Source: Bdellovibrionales bacterium GWB1_55_8
GTDB lineage: Bacteria > Bdellovibrionota > UBA1018
Assembly (NCBI GenBank): GCA_001769835.1
Contig: MEPR01000077.1
Span: forward strand, 1 to 42,666
Reading direction: 5' to 3'
Length of the DNA: 42,666 bases
Made by a program: the position numbers and the translations under genes. Below, in pieces: positions 1 through 8,833 of the stretch. Position 1 is the stretch's first letter. The number at the start of each line of letters is the position of its first letter. Under the pieces are notes generated by a model. It was given only the letters and a program-made list of their open reading frames with translations. It made no database searches and was not told where the DNA came from.

Positions 1-25
1 GTTAGCCATGACTTCCCTTAAGCAT

Positions 26-1306
26 TTAAGGCGTGTCGACATTCCGTACAACGTAGTTCAAAGGCAATCTGCCATCTGAGGTGCAGTTTCCCGCACACTC
101 GGGATCAGACGGATTCATCGGGGCGTAAGCCGTGAAGTCGTCGAAATAGAGAGGCATTCGGGTTCCGGAGACGCCGAATGTCTCAGGATAAGAAAAGATG
201 TTCATGTTATCGGGCCACCAGATGACATTCCACCCGGTGGCGGTCGTCATCGCTGTTCCGTTACTGTCCGTCGCCGCGCTCATGACCCAATCGACATTCG
301 TCATTTCCCCCTGCAGAACATTGTCGAGGTACACTCGCCAGATTCCGTCGGTTGCTCCCGGTGAGCTGTTCATTTTTACGTAGTACTCATAGAGATGCCA
401 TTTGCCGTCGCCGCACCAGCCTTGGCCCTGGGGAATCGTAGGTGACGTCGCAGCAGGAGGCGGGCTCAGCACAGCCCCGGGTTGACCGTCGTTCGGGAAG
501 GGCTTGCTTCCAAGTGTTGTCTGTCCCAAGCCGGTGTTGTAATTGGGTGCGCGCCGCGCTTCAAAATCAAAGACAGCGTACTTTGGATAGGCTGTCGGCA
601 CGCCGTTGGATGTCTGCAGGCGAGCGTACCAGTTGCAAATCAGAGTAGGTGATGTGTCCGCATTTGGATAATCAGCGGGACTCACTGCTGGATTACTCAA
701 CGGACGTCTCAAAGAGGTGATCCTCATTAATTTTCCGCTCCCGGATTTCGAGGACGTGCCCGGCGATTGCCAGCAAAAATTCGAAGGAACATTCATCCAG
801 AAGCGGACGAACAATTCCCGCGGACCGGGCCAGCCCAGATATTTCATGATGCCGCCACCGGACCAAGCGCCGAAACCTGATGTGGATTCCACGTTGTAGG
901 TGAGCGCTTTTCCTGTGCCGCCTCTCGGGGATTCGCCGTTGATCACAAAGTGTTGTCGCCTGAGCGGATCGTCGGCCGGATCCGGAAACCTGAGCGCGGC
1001 CGAACGATAGGCATCCCATTTCGAAGGCGGGCTGGTCGTTCCAGGATACGAAATGTTTGTTCCCTGTTGCTCCGGACTGAGCCAGTCGGGCGTGTCATCG
1101 AAGTTGTCACTAAAAAGGATGGTCGATGATGGAACAGAGGGAACAGGGGAAACGCTGGGCGAGGGGCTTGGACTTGGACTCGATGAGGGAGCGGGATCGG
1201 GTTGGTCCTGATTCAAAAGATCGCCTAGGGAAAGGTTTCGTCCGCATCCGGGAGACAAAACCGCTGTAAGAATAGCTGCCAGGAGAGCTCCTTCACGAAT
1301 AGCCAT
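26..1306 (-). CDS. Exported (probable lipoprotein) jelly-roll-like protein of unknown function
   Basis: 426 residues. The N-terminus has a short hydrophobic segment ending in LSPGC at about residue 21, an imperfect lipobox, so lipid anchoring is likely but not certain. A low-complexity Ser/Pro linker (about residues 38-60) follows, which is typical of surface-tethered modules. The remainder is rich in Gly, Trp, Tyr and Asn with alternating beta-like stretches. Motifs such as FSDNFDD near residue 65, GKWHLYEYYVKMN and the near C-terminal LYFDDFTAY resemble LamG/polysaccharide-lyase type jelly rolls, in which a YFDDF strand is common. I infer carbohydrate binding or lysis and see no catalytic residues I can name. 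No Shine-Dalgarno is visible before the ATG at 1306, and an AT-rich palindrome lies immediately upstream. It is divergent from the GH3 gene. Confidence 0.7.
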   Translation of the reverse strand: MAIREGALLAAILTAVLSPGCGRNLSLGDLLNQDQPDPAPSSSPSPSPSPSVSPVPSVPSSTILFSDNFDDTPDWLSPEQQGTNISYPGTTSPPSKWDAYRSAALRFPDPADDPLRRQHFVINGESPRGGTGKALTYNVESTSGFGAWSGGGIMKYLGWPGPRELFVRFWMNVPSNFCWQSPGTSSKSGSGKLMRITSLRRPLSNPAVSPADYPNADTSPTLICNWYARLQTSNGVPTAYPKYAVFDFEARRAPNYNTGLGQTTLGSKPFPNDGQPGAVLSPPPAATSPTIPQGQGWCGDGKWHLYEYYVKMNSSPGATDGIWRVYLDNVLQGEMTNVDWVMSAATDSNGTAMTTATGWNVIWWPDNMNIFSYPETFGVSGTRMPLYFDDFTAYAPMNPSDPECAGNCTSDGRLPLNYVVRNVDTP

Positions 1307-1312
1307 AGTGAA

Positions 1313-1424
1313 TTTAATATTAAACGATTAGTGAACTAACGGATAGACGTGATCTTCTTGGCGACTCAGGAAATGAACCGAACCAGTTAACCTCTGGAAG
1401 TCTGCCAGGACACATCTAGTTCAC
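1313..1424. promoter_or_regulatory. Divergent intergenic region with palindrome and spaced inverted repeat
   Basis: This is the gap between the leftward lipoprotein gene and the rightward GH3 gene. It contains a perfect 12-bp palindrome, TTTAATATTAAA (1313-1324), and an 8-bp inverted repeat with wide spacing, GTGAACTA (1331-1338) and TAGTTCAC (1417-1424). Both are visible directly. An operator or promoter role is inference. The palindrome supplies a TAATAT-like -10 only a few bases from the leftward ATG. Confidence 0.3.
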
Positions 1425-1494
1425 CTGGAGGGCGCGATTTATATTGGAATAAGGTATGTCGTGCTCGGGGCTGCTCCCCAGGGGGTGTGCGTGC

Positions 1495-2889
1495 ATGTGG
1501 TTTGCTTTTCGGCATTCGGGTGTTTCCCTGATTTTAGCCGCAGGTTTTTTCGTCGGAGTTCAGGCCCAGGCGCAAGGGCAGGCGAGTGCCGAAATTTGTC
1601 CCTGTGATTCAACCGATGCGGCCGTTGAGGCGCAGTACGAGACGATCACCGGATTGATGAAGGATTGGAACGCCGTGGTCAGCAAAGCGCGAGCTCAATT
1701 GAAGACGCGCACGCGAGACGAACTCGGAGTGCTTTGCCAGAAGGCAAAGGATGCCGCGGAAAAAATGCGGAAGTCCGGCGTCCATATGGATGTGGGTCTC
1801 GGGGCCGATATCCGCGAGAAGAACGGCTACAAAAAAGACATTCTGGGCGGCGACCCCATGTGGGCCAGTATCATGGATCAGACGTATCTCAAGTGCTTTG
1901 AAAGCGAGAAGGTCTGCACGGGGGTCAAGCACTTCCCCGGCATCGGTTCTCTGATCGTCGATCCGCACGACGAATTGTCGCCGCAGATCCTCGATACACG
2001 TGATCTGCTTTACCACGAATTTTCGCCGTTTTATGCCGCCGTTCAGGCGAATGCCTGTAGCATCATGACCACGCATGCGACGGTCCGGACTGCGGATGGG
2101 CGCGAGGAATCCTGTCTGTTCAGCAAGGGCTGCATCGACATTCTGCGGAAGGGGATGGGATTCAATCGCCTCGTCGTCAGCGATGAAATATTCGCGATGA
2201 ATGCTCCGCTCGATGCTTTGATTGAGATGGAATATCGAGCCTACCTGCCCAAGGATCCGGAACAGCTCCAGGGATGGCGGCGGAAGAATGTCGGCGAGCG
2301 TGCAGCGGATATCGCGATCGCTGCGTGCAAGGAACGCCCGAAGCCATGCAGTGATCGGGAATTCGAAAACATGATGGGGGACATCCTGGATGACGATGGC
2401 TCCAGGCGAGCCGTGGCCGCAATGAAGGCGGGGAATGACTCGGTTCTGATGTTCTACCCGCCGCGGTATATTGTGCCGGGAGTGAAGGCAATCACCAAAC
2501 GTGCGATTCAGGAGGTCAAGGCCGGGAGATTTCCGCTGGATCAGCTCAATGCTTCCGTTCTGCGGGTTCTGTCCGAAAAAGACCGTCTCATCGGAAAAGC
2601 GATTTATGCGAGCACTCCGGGCGCGAAAAGCCCGCAAGACCTGCTGGCAAGAATGAGCCTCGAGGAAAAGGTGAAACAGCTTCTGGTCATCGATGGTCGT
2701 TATAAAGGCGTTCAGGCGGCGCAGAAGCTCGACCTGGGCGGCGTTTACCTCCCCGATGACCCCGTCGGAACCGGGAGCTCACGACCAAAAGTCCCGCTAC
2801 TGGTGATGGGAGATCATGAGTACGCGGGTGGCAATCGAAAGATCGGTGACCGTATCATGGAGGCCGAGGCGCAAGCCGAACCGAACTGA
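1495..2889 (+). CDS. Exported glycoside hydrolase family 3 N-terminal domain protein
   Basis: 464 residues from the ATG at 1495, which has an AGGGGG Shine-Dalgarno about 9 bases upstream. The in-frame ATG at 1456 lacks good spacing and would place 13 residues before the signal peptide. After a signal peptide ending near VQAQAQ comes a GH3 barrel with family landmarks: KHFPGIGS followed by a D-P-H dyad (the Asp-His acid/base pair of NagZ-type enzymes lies here) and VVSDEIFAM, where the Asp after Ser is the usual nucleophile. The second acidic position is Glu instead of the common Asp, and the usual GHGD has become GIGS. There is no clear second GH3 domain, only a short tail. The likely substrate is a beta-N-acetylhexosaminide, perhaps peptidoglycan-derived. 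Whether it is active is uncertain, given the altered motif. Confidence 0.8.
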   Translation: MWFAFRHSGVSLILAAGFFVGVQAQAQGQASAEICPCDSTDAAVEAQYETITGLMKDWNAVVSKARAQLKTRTRDELGVLCQKAKDAAEKMRKSGVHMDVGLGADIREKNGYKKDILGGDPMWASIMDQTYLKCFESEKVCTGVKHFPGIGSLIVDPHDELSPQILDTRDLLYHEFSPFYAAVQANACSIMTTHATVRTADGREESCLFSKGCIDILRKGMGFNRLVVSDEIFAMNAPLDALIEMEYRAYLPKDPEQLQGWRRKNVGERAADIAIAACKERPKPCSDREFENMMGDILDDDGSRRAVAAMKAGNDSVLMFYPPRYIVPGVKAITKRAIQEVKAGRFPLDQLNASVLRVLSEKDRLIGKAIYASTPGAKSPQDLLARMSLEEKVKQLLVIDGRYKGVQAAQKLDLGGVYLPDDPVGTGSSRPKVPLLVMGDHEYAGGNRKIGDRIMEAEAQAEPN

Positions 2890-2907
2890 TCTCGCGGGGC
2901 TTCGGTG

Positions 2908-3315
2908 CTAGCGCTTGTGGCTGAAAACATAATGCCGGTGGAGCGGGAAATTGAACAAGAGCCCGACCAGCGCTGAAACCACCACGACGGAAACGGAGTA
3001 GTGAACGCCGAACCACTCAGTGACGGCCCAGACCCCGCCCGCGTTCAGGAGCATACTGCTTACCGAGATAATGGCGTAGCGGAACGCCTGCTCATGCCAT
3101 ACTTTGTGTGAGGCTCGGAACGTCCAGTAGCGGTTCACCAGAAAATTCGTGATTCCTCCGGCCAGCGTGCCGATCGCGGTCGCGGCGACGTACCAGACTC
3201 CAGCGTGTTCAACGAGTCCGAAGAGCAGTCCAAAATCAACCGTGGTTGCCAAGGCCGAGGAAACCTGCGCACGACTGAAGGACCCCAAAAAAGAGCGGGG
3301 ATGATTTTTTGTCAA
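2908..3315 (-). CDS. GtrA-like family membrane protein
   Basis: 135 residues with four predicted membrane helices in the GtrA layout: helix 1 around SSALATTVDFGLLFGLV, helix 2 around AATAIGTLAGGITNFLVNRYWTF (the NF-x3-RYWTF strand is the family signature), and two more helices ending in FNFPLHRHYVF. GtrA proteins are thought to move undecaprenyl-linked sugars across the inner membrane during cell-surface glycan modification. The start is a TTG at 3315, one base after the stop codon of the upstream CDP-alcohol phosphotransferase. The two are therefore almost certainly co-transcribed and probably translationally coupled. It converges with the GH3 gene. Confidence 0.88.
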   Translation of the reverse strand: MTKNHPRSFLGSFSRAQVSSALATTVDFGLLFGLVEHAGVWYVAATAIGTLAGGITNFLVNRYWTFRASHKVWHEQAFRYAIISVSSMLLNAGGVWAVTEWFGVHYSVSVVVVSALVGLLFNFPLHRHYVFSHKR

Positions 3316-3316
3316 T

Positions 3317-4258
3317 TTACCGTCCGAGGGGGCCGCCGTGGTTCGGGGCTTCCCGGTGCGTGAGCAGTTCGTCGTCTCCCAGTAGCTCTTTTTCCTGCGC
3401 GAGCTTGCGTCGTTTCTCTTCGGCTTCTTGGGCCAACGTCGCTTTCATCGTGTACCAGAGCTGTTCGATCGCGCAGGAATTCGCGAATACCGCGACGATC
3501 CCGAGCGCGATGATCATGGGATGTCCGATGGCCACGGGGAATTCACGGATTTTTTCGAGCCATGGAATCGTGACCGGAGACAGCGCGGCTCCGACGGTCA
3601 GGTAAACCAGACGTTCGGGGCGTTTCATGCTCCAGCGGAGCGGCGGGATTTTCACTTGCTTGGAACGCGCGTAAAGCGATGAATAACTCACCATGAACGA
3701 GCCGAGCAGCGCAATCAGGGTCAGGATGAGCAGTGGCAGTATTTCACGGTAATGGATCGCCAATCCGCCCAGGAAGAAGAACTCGACGTATCGATCCAGC
3801 GCTGAATCCAATACTTCGCCGGCTTGAGTGGTCATTCCGCGCATGCGGGCGACCATTCCGTCCAGCGAATCCAGCAGGGCCGCGACTGTCATCATCGCGG
3901 CGGCGGATCCGTAATGTCCGAAGACCAGGCAAGTGCCAGCGAGAAATCCGAAAAGAAGTGAAGTCCATGAAATCTGATTGGGTGTGACCTGAAAAAACAC
4001 GAGCAGTTTACCGAGCGGCTGCATCGCCCAATAGCCCATCTCCATCAGGCCCTTGCCGAGAAATCTGCTGCCGCCCTGGCGATCCACGCGATCGAAGTGG
4101 GCCCGTCCCTTGAGCAGGATGCGAATGGAATACGCAGCAACAAGGAGCAGGGGCAGGGTAATCAGAAGGATAATGTAGGCGACATTTGCACCCGACCAGC
4201 CAGTCGCCAGATTGGTTGTTATACTTGCCAGGGTTGGAAGAACCGCCGATGACTGCAT
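3317..4258 (-). CDS. CDP-alcohol phosphatidyltransferase family protein
   Basis: 313 residues. It carries the family signature DG-x2-AR-x8-G-x3-D-x3-D (LDSLDGMVARMRG followed by GEVLDSALDRYVEF), which binds the CDP moiety and the metal ion. About six membrane helices surround it. Such enzymes transfer an alcohol onto CDP-diacylglycerol, or a phospho-group from a CDP-alcohol onto a lipid. The specific alcohol cannot be told from sequence. The start at 4258 is set by a strong GGAGGT about 6 bases upstream; the in-frame ATG at 4294 has no such site. The long charged C-terminal tail (AEEKRRKLAQEKELLGDD) is cytoplasmic. It pairs with the downstream GtrA gene, suggesting a shared envelope-lipid or glycolipid role. 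Confidence 0.87.
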   Translation of the reverse strand: MQSSAVLPTLASITTNLATGWSGANVAYIILLITLPLLLVAAYSIRILLKGRAHFDRVDRQGGSRFLGKGLMEMGYWAMQPLGKLLVFFQVTPNQISWTSLLFGFLAGTCLVFGHYGSAAAMMTVAALLDSLDGMVARMRGMTTQAGEVLDSALDRYVEFFFLGGLAIHYREILPLLILTLIALLGSFMVSYSSLYARSKQVKIPPLRWSMKRPERLVYLTVGAALSPVTIPWLEKIREFPVAIGHPMIIALGIVAVFANSCAIEQLWYTMKATLAQEAEEKRRKLAQEKELLGDDELLTHREAPNHGGPLGR

Positions 4259-4354
4259 AAGGCACCTCCGCACGTCAGTCGAATCGACTTGCAATATCGC
4301 ACCATGTCTAATTTTGACAAGTGAAATTGAAAGGTTACGACCTATCGCAATCGT

Positions 4355-5308
4355 TCAGGTTTTCAGTACGGGGCTGAGTTCAGTATCTTCGGAGGGCTCT
4401 TTTTGAAGCGCCAGGAGAACCCCTCCGAAAATGAGAAGGCTCGAAACAGCCGTTCGAACTGTCACCGCTTCTCCAAACCAGGACCAGGCCAGGGCGGCCG
4501 CCACAATCGGCTGGAGATAGATGAAGATCGCCACTGAGGAGGCCTTCGCATGAGCAAGGGCCCAGAAATTCAGGAAATAGGTAAGAAGAGTCGCCCCCAC
4601 GATGCCAAAGACCATGCAACCGACAAGAAGAGGAGTGAGCGTCGGCAATGTGAAATGCATCCAGTCGGGAAGAGCCAGGGCGGTCAGACCGACGCTGCCG
4701 TACGCGAACATCCAGGCGGTCGTCCAGATTCTGTCATGGCGCTCCAGGAATGTTTTTCCATAAGCGAGAAAAAATCCGTAGCTGACGCAGTTCAGGATGG
4801 TGAGCAGGTCCCCCAGGAATGTCTGGTCAGAAAATGAGAAATTTTCCACCTTTCTGAGGACCAGGACGCCACCGAAAGCGAAAACAAATCCGACGACCCG
4901 TTTCCATGTAGCCGCTTCCTGTCCCCGGAGCGTCACGATCAAAAGCGTGACGACCGGTATCAGCGTATTCAGGATCGCGCTATTGGTCGATGAGGTCAGG
5001 TGCAACCCTACCAGAAAAGAAGCCTGATTGATCACCGTTCCCAGAAGGGCGAAAATGACGAGAGGCAGGAAGAATGCTCTTCCCCGGGGCATTCGGGTAC
5101 CTGCAAACCCGGCGATCATGAACATGAGGATTGTCGAAATGATGATTCGTGCGCTGGCCCAGAGCAGGGGAGGGAACGCTTCCACGACCACTTTGGAAAT
5201 GACGTAGTTCAACCCGAACAGCACCTGGACAGTGATGAGCGCGAGGAGAACGAGGATGGGCGCCGGTTTTTTCATCAGAGGCTTCAGTTTACCTGAATCA
5301 TGGTACAT
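4355..5308 (-). CDS. DMT superfamily (EamA) transporter
   Basis: 317 residues with about ten hydrophobic helices in two repeated EamA halves. The first half opens with LITVQVLFGLNYVISKVVVE and includes GLHLTSSTNSAILNTLIPVVT. The second includes ASSVAIFIYLQPIVAAALAW, the conserved proline-containing helix of EamA domain 2. Members export or import small metabolites such as amino acids and sugars; the substrate is unknown. Neither the ATG at 5308 nor the alternative at 5275 has a clear Shine-Dalgarno. The longer form adds 11 hydrophilic residues. Only 15 to 48 bases separate it from the divergent barrel gene. Confidence 0.9.
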   Translation of the reverse strand: MYHDSGKLKPLMKKPAPILVLLALITVQVLFGLNYVISKVVVEAFPPLLWASARIIISTILMFMIAGFAGTRMPRGRAFFLPLVIFALLGTVINQASFLVGLHLTSSTNSAILNTLIPVVTLLIVTLRGQEAATWKRVVGFVFAFGGVLVLRKVENFSFSDQTFLGDLLTILNCVSYGFFLAYGKTFLERHDRIWTTAWMFAYGSVGLTALALPDWMHFTLPTLTPLLVGCMVFGIVGATLLTYFLNFWALAHAKASSVAIFIYLQPIVAAALAWSWFGEAVTVRTAVSSLLIFGGVLLALQKEPSEDTELSPVLKT

Positions 5309-5323
5309 TCTCTAAGGAGAATT

Positions 5324-6757
5324 ATGTCAAAGCTCTGCGGTAAATCAGCGAGATGGTTGCAACTGGCGCGGAACCTTCGCAAATGCCTGATTTTTTCCGG
5401 ACTCTTCATTTGCCGGGCCGGGGACGCCTCCGTGCTCCTGCTTCCTTCCAATCTGGTGCCAGAAGTGCTCTCCGAGGCTGTTCCGACCGCGTTCAGCCCG
5501 GCGGATTTCACCAGTGATGATTTCGTGCTCGAGTGGACGAAGCCATTTCCGGCCGGCTATGAAGTGGCGGCATCGCTGGAAAAAGGGAGTCTCGAATGGG
5601 TTCGTGTGAGCGAAGTGCTCGTACTTCCGCGCGCGCGTTTGAATCTGCGTGTTGCTGGGGCCAGTGGTGGAATGGTGCGCTATGCGGGTTTCATTCAGCC
5701 GCTTGTTCGCACTTCGATGGCCGCTGAGGCGCTGGTTCCGATTGCACTCGTTTCCGGGGAGGAGCACCCCATCGACATCAGTGTCAGTGCAGGGGCTGAT
5801 CGTCTGCTCACCGGAAGTCTTGTGGTCAGATATCGTCCCCGAGGCCCTTCATCGAACTCGTTGATTCTGCTCGATCCCAGTTGCTCGCGTTATGCTGTTT
5901 CAGCGAACTGGACCGGCCAGGTGCCACTGGGCCCGCATGGAAGTCATTGGAGCTATATCGGGTGTCGCCTCGTTCACACCGAAGCTGAGAATTTCAGGAC
6001 GGCAAGCCTGGAGATCAGTGTTTTCTGGGATAATATCGGGCGCTCGCTCAAGATCTCGGGGATCGAGACTCCTGCCTTTTCGTCTTCGGTCTGGCAGCTC
6101 CGATTGCGCTCGGAACCGGGGTTTGTGTCACTCGCTCTTCCATCGGATGCTGTTTCATCGGGTTTGCGGCTGGATTACCGGATTCCGAAACAGCTGCATC
6201 GGGGCTCGATCGCGTTGGGAGTCGGCCCTTATGCGCATTCCTTCCGAAACGGCGCTGCAGGTGGTGAGCGCGTGAGTTCGTGGACCGTGATGCCCACGCT
6301 CTATGCGTCTTTTTTCATCACGGAAACGATGCGCATGGTGGCATTTGATGCGACGACATTAAATTCGCAGTTCATCTCCGATTTTGGCGTTTATTTCAGC
6401 ACGGAGTACATGAGGAACTTTGATCGGCGGGTGGTGGTGAATCTGATGCTCGGAGTGCACTCGATAGGCTTTCGCTCACAGGAGGGCTACGCAGTTCTGC
6501 TGGGGGCTCCGCAGGGTTTCGAAGTGATCATCTCGGATTTTCTCGGACGCGCGCGCAATCTGACACTGGGAGGATTCATTTACCCTTCCATTCAGGATAA
6601 AGCTTATTACAACACCTGGATTCGCTGGGGATCGCCTTCGTTATTCGGCGAGGTGAACTACATTTCCTGGAAGGAAAAACTGAAAGGCATTCCGTATTCC
6701 TCCAGCAGCCTGGGGTTGACGATCGGGATGCCGCTCTCGTTCGCCGGATTTTTTTAG
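5324..6757 (+). CDS. Hypothetical exported protein, probable outer-membrane beta-barrel
   Basis: 477 residues from the ATG at 5324, with AAGGAG about 5 bases upstream; the in-frame ATG at 5300 lies upstream of that site. The N-terminus is basic and then hydrophobic (CLIFSGLFICRAGDAS), fitting a signal peptide. The first part looks like an Ig-like or beta-sandwich domain. The second part (about residue 270 on) has alternating short beta strands rich in aromatic residues and ends with Phe-Phe, as outer-membrane barrels usually do for BAM recognition. I do not recognise a family. The thpR gene begins 9 bases after the stop and may be co-transcribed. Confidence 0.7.
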   Translation: MSKLCGKSARWLQLARNLRKCLIFSGLFICRAGDASVLLLPSNLVPEVLSEAVPTAFSPADFTSDDFVLEWTKPFPAGYEVAASLEKGSLEWVRVSEVLVLPRARLNLRVAGASGGMVRYAGFIQPLVRTSMAAEALVPIALVSGEEHPIDISVSAGADRLLTGSLVVRYRPRGPSSNSLILLDPSCSRYAVSANWTGQVPLGPHGSHWSYIGCRLVHTEAENFRTASLEISVFWDNIGRSLKISGIETPAFSSSVWQLRLRSEPGFVSLALPSDAVSSGLRLDYRIPKQLHRGSIALGVGPYAHSFRNGAAGGERVSSWTVMPTLYASFFITETMRMVAFDATTLNSQFISDFGVYFSTEYMRNFDRRVVVNLMLGVHSIGFRSQEGYAVLLGAPQGFEVIISDFLGRARNLTLGGFIYPSIQDKAYYNTWIRWGSPSLFGEVNYISWKEKLKGIPYSSSSLGLTIGMPLSFAGFF

Positions 6758-6766
6758 GGGTATTCC

Positions 6767-7351
6767 GTGACGATTCGTCTTTTCGTCGCCGTGCCGATCG
6801 ATGAAGAAACACGTTCTTGCGTCAACGCGCGGGTGCGAGGGTTTCAGGAGCTTCTCCCAGAGCACGCCGAGCGCCAGCTATCCTGGACTCGCTCTGAAAA
6901 CTACCACCTGACGATTCAGTTCCTGGGAGCCACCGAGCCGGAGAGGATTCCGGACATTCTTGCTGCAATGAAATCAGCCTGCACGAGTATTACCCCATTT
7001 CAGATTCGTTTGGGCGGTCTTGGGGTTTTTCCTTCGAGCGATCATGTTCGGGTTGTATGGATCGGACTTTCAAAAGGGGAGCGTCCGATGGAGCAGCTGG
7101 CTTCAATTCTGGGAAGGGAGCTGGATCAGGCGGGATTTGTCCCTGAGGAGCGAAAATTCTTTCCTCACCTGACGATCGCAAGAACCCGTCCTCGCTCGAG
7201 AACCGTCCGACTCACCGAAGAGATATCGCAGCAGAATGCGTTGCAGGAGGAATTCAGCGACGACACCAACGTAAGCGAGCTCGTGCTTTACGAGAGCATC
7301 TCGGGTTGTTACCTCGAACGAGCGCGCTTTCCGCTGATCGGGGCGACTTAA
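6767..7351 (+). CDS. thpR: RNA 2',3'-cyclic phosphodiesterase (2H phosphoesterase)
   Basis: 194 residues from a GTG with AGGGG upstream. The two catalytic HxT motifs of the 2H superfamily are present: YHLTIQFLG (His47) and FFPHLTIAR (His134), with normal spacing for ThpR/LigT. The family opens RNA 2',3'-cyclic phosphates to 2'-phosphates and can ligate tRNA half molecules in vitro; the in vivo role is usually unclear. It starts 9 bases after the barrel gene. Its TAA stop shares four bases (TTAA, 7348-7351) with the stop of the convergent ferredoxin gene. Confidence 0.93.
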   Translation: MTIRLFVAVPIDEETRSCVNARVRGFQELLPEHAERQLSWTRSENYHLTIQFLGATEPERIPDILAAMKSACTSITPFQIRLGGLGVFPSSDHVRVVWIGLSKGERPMEQLASILGRELDQAGFVPEERKFFPHLTIARTRPRSRTVRLTEEISQQNALQEEFSDDTNVSELVLYESISGCYLERARFPLIGAT

Positions 7352-7578
7352 CCGTCGTTTCCGATCGCTTCGACCGGGCAGGCCTCAAGCGCGGATTTGC
7401 ATTGGGCTTCCTGTTTTCCATCAGCCGGCTGCTTGGTGACGTAGGAATAGCCGTTATCATCGTTTCTGGTGAAATTGTCGGGCGCTTCAGCGCGACAGGC
7501 ATCACAATCGATGCACTGGTCATCCACGTAGTATCGTCCTGAAGCGTTATCCGGCCATCTCTTGCTCTTGTCTGCCAT
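7348..7578 (-). CDS. Small single-cluster ferredoxin
   Basis: 76 residues. The ligand pattern is C22-x2-C25-x2-C28 and C67-P, the arrangement of single [4Fe-4S] ferredoxins; an additional Cys60 could allow a second disulfide or an alternative ligand. The protein is acidic and soluble, and acts as a one-electron carrier in the cytoplasm. No clear partner enzyme lies next to it. No strong Shine-Dalgarno is visible before the ATG. It ends on the same TTAA that ends thpR on the other strand. Confidence 0.9.
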   Translation of the reverse strand: MADKSKRWPDNASGRYYVDDQCIDCDACRAEAPDNFTRNDDNGYSYVTKQPADGKQEAQCKSALEACPVEAIGNDG

Positions 7579-7628
7579 GGTCAGGTTTTTCGTGGATTAG
7601 GGACCTAAAGTCAATTTTATTTCACTTA

Positions 7629-8816
7629 TCACCGGACGCCCAGATGTCGGTCCAGTTCGATGAAGACGTCTTCGGGGGCGAGGCGTTTGGCCTTGGGTCC
7701 AAATAGCAGGGGCAAGGACTGAATCCATGCGGACCTCGCCCGAACCACGTCTTTGTCGGTCGTGCGGAACTGGTTGGGTGAAGCCGTCCGCAGCAAAGTC
7801 CTTGTTGAATTCACGGGCTGAGCCTGAGTTTTCCAGCTCTTGATCAAGGGTAGCCAGTTTCCGGCAGCCGCCCACTTCGGGCCGACTTCATCGGAGAACA
7901 GGTGGGTCAGGAAATTCCGAATATCCGGCGTATCCCGGGTGACCAGAATATCGCTTCCCCCGTTGAGCAGTGCGGGCTTGTTCTCGATGGTGAAAAGCGT
8001 CCCGGCCAGCACCGGAAAACTCACCTTGCGGGTGATCTCGCTCAGGGAATCCAATGAAGTGGCTAGAAAAAGAGATTTCTGATCGATGAAGGACTGCATT
8101 GCACTTTCGGAGGTTTCTTCAGTCCTGATGAGGCCGTCGTCGAGCAACCCCCTGAGCTTTTGTATGGCCGCTGTCAGGCGCCGTTCTGAGCGAATGCCGC
8201 CCTGCTCGCGAGTCCAAAGGGGGCCACCGGCGATGGCCTCGAACATCCAGAGCCCCTGGGCGCCCTGGAGAGGCAGGGCGAGCGGGGCCTCTTTCCGGGA
8301 TTGTTCTGATCGGGAATTTCTGAAATTTCGACTTAAATTCTCGAGCTCGGGCCAGCTGCGGGGAGTTTTCTGTGGAGCCAGCAGTGCCGCATTGGCAAGA
8401 AGCACGGGAACCGTACGCAAAAACGGGAGGGAGGGCAGGCCTCCTGGCGAGGAACCCGGGCTCAAGTCCTTGCGGACCGAATTTGCGAGGCGCATCGGCT
8501 TGGCAATGTCCAAATGAGCAATGGCGGGCCCCTCGGAAGCTTCGATGAGCGCGATTTCGGGGATGTCGCCGGCGAGGAACATGGCGATCAGCTCTCTTAA
8601 CGAGGAGTACTGGTCTCCTCTGCGGATCAGCTGGACACGGCCATCGGGATGCAGGCGATTGTAGCGTTCGATGATTGCCGTGAATTCGGTTTGGGCGGAT
8701 CCGGGCAGGGCCGAAAGAGGCAGGAGGAAGCGGACACCCGGTTTTTCGCCCGCCCAGCCGGGCAAACTGGCCAGCAAGGCGCAAAAAAGAAGCGTAAATC
8801 GCGTGAACGGAATCAT
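7629..8816 (-). CDS. Orphan extracellular solute-binding protein (ABC type)
   Basis: 395 residues from the ATG at 8816, which directly precedes a signal peptide (LLFCALLASLPGWAG). Upstream in-frame starts would overlap the divergent phosphoesterase gene. The mature part follows the sugar-type family 1 binding-protein layout: an N-terminal strand (VRFLLPLSALPG), a helix with EFTAIIERYNRLHPDGRVQL, a hinge segment MFLAGDIPEIALIE, and later PRSWPELENLSRNFRNS and a LNGGSDILVTRDT region. It would capture a solute, perhaps a sugar or glycerol phosphate, in the periplasm. No permease or ATPase gene adjoins it, so it either serves a distant transporter or has a sensory role. The Shine-Dalgarno (GGAG) is unusually close to the ATG. 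Confidence 0.8.
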   Translation of the reverse strand: MIPFTRFTLLFCALLASLPGWAGEKPGVRFLLPLSALPGSAQTEFTAIIERYNRLHPDGRVQLIRRGDQYSSLRELIAMFLAGDIPEIALIEASEGPAIAHLDIAKPMRLANSVRKDLSPGSSPGGLPSLPFLRTVPVLLANAALLAPQKTPRSWPELENLSRNFRNSRSEQSRKEAPLALPLQGAQGLWMFEAIAGGPLWTREQGGIRSERRLTAAIQKLRGLLDDGLIRTEETSESAMQSFIDQKSLFLATSLDSLSEITRKVSFPVLAGTLFTIENKPALLNGGSDILVTRDTPDIRNFLTHLFSDEVGPKWAAAGNWLPLIKSWKTQAQPVNSTRTLLRTASPNQFRTTDKDVVRARSAWIQSLPLLFGPKAKRLAPEDVFIELDRHLGVR

Positions 8817-8833
8817 CTCTCCGAATTGTAGGC

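Noticed and set aside
1141-1200. Low-complexity repeat in the first gene as a mobile or satellite repeat
   Set aside because: It encodes an in-frame Ser/Pro linker typical of exported lipoproteins.
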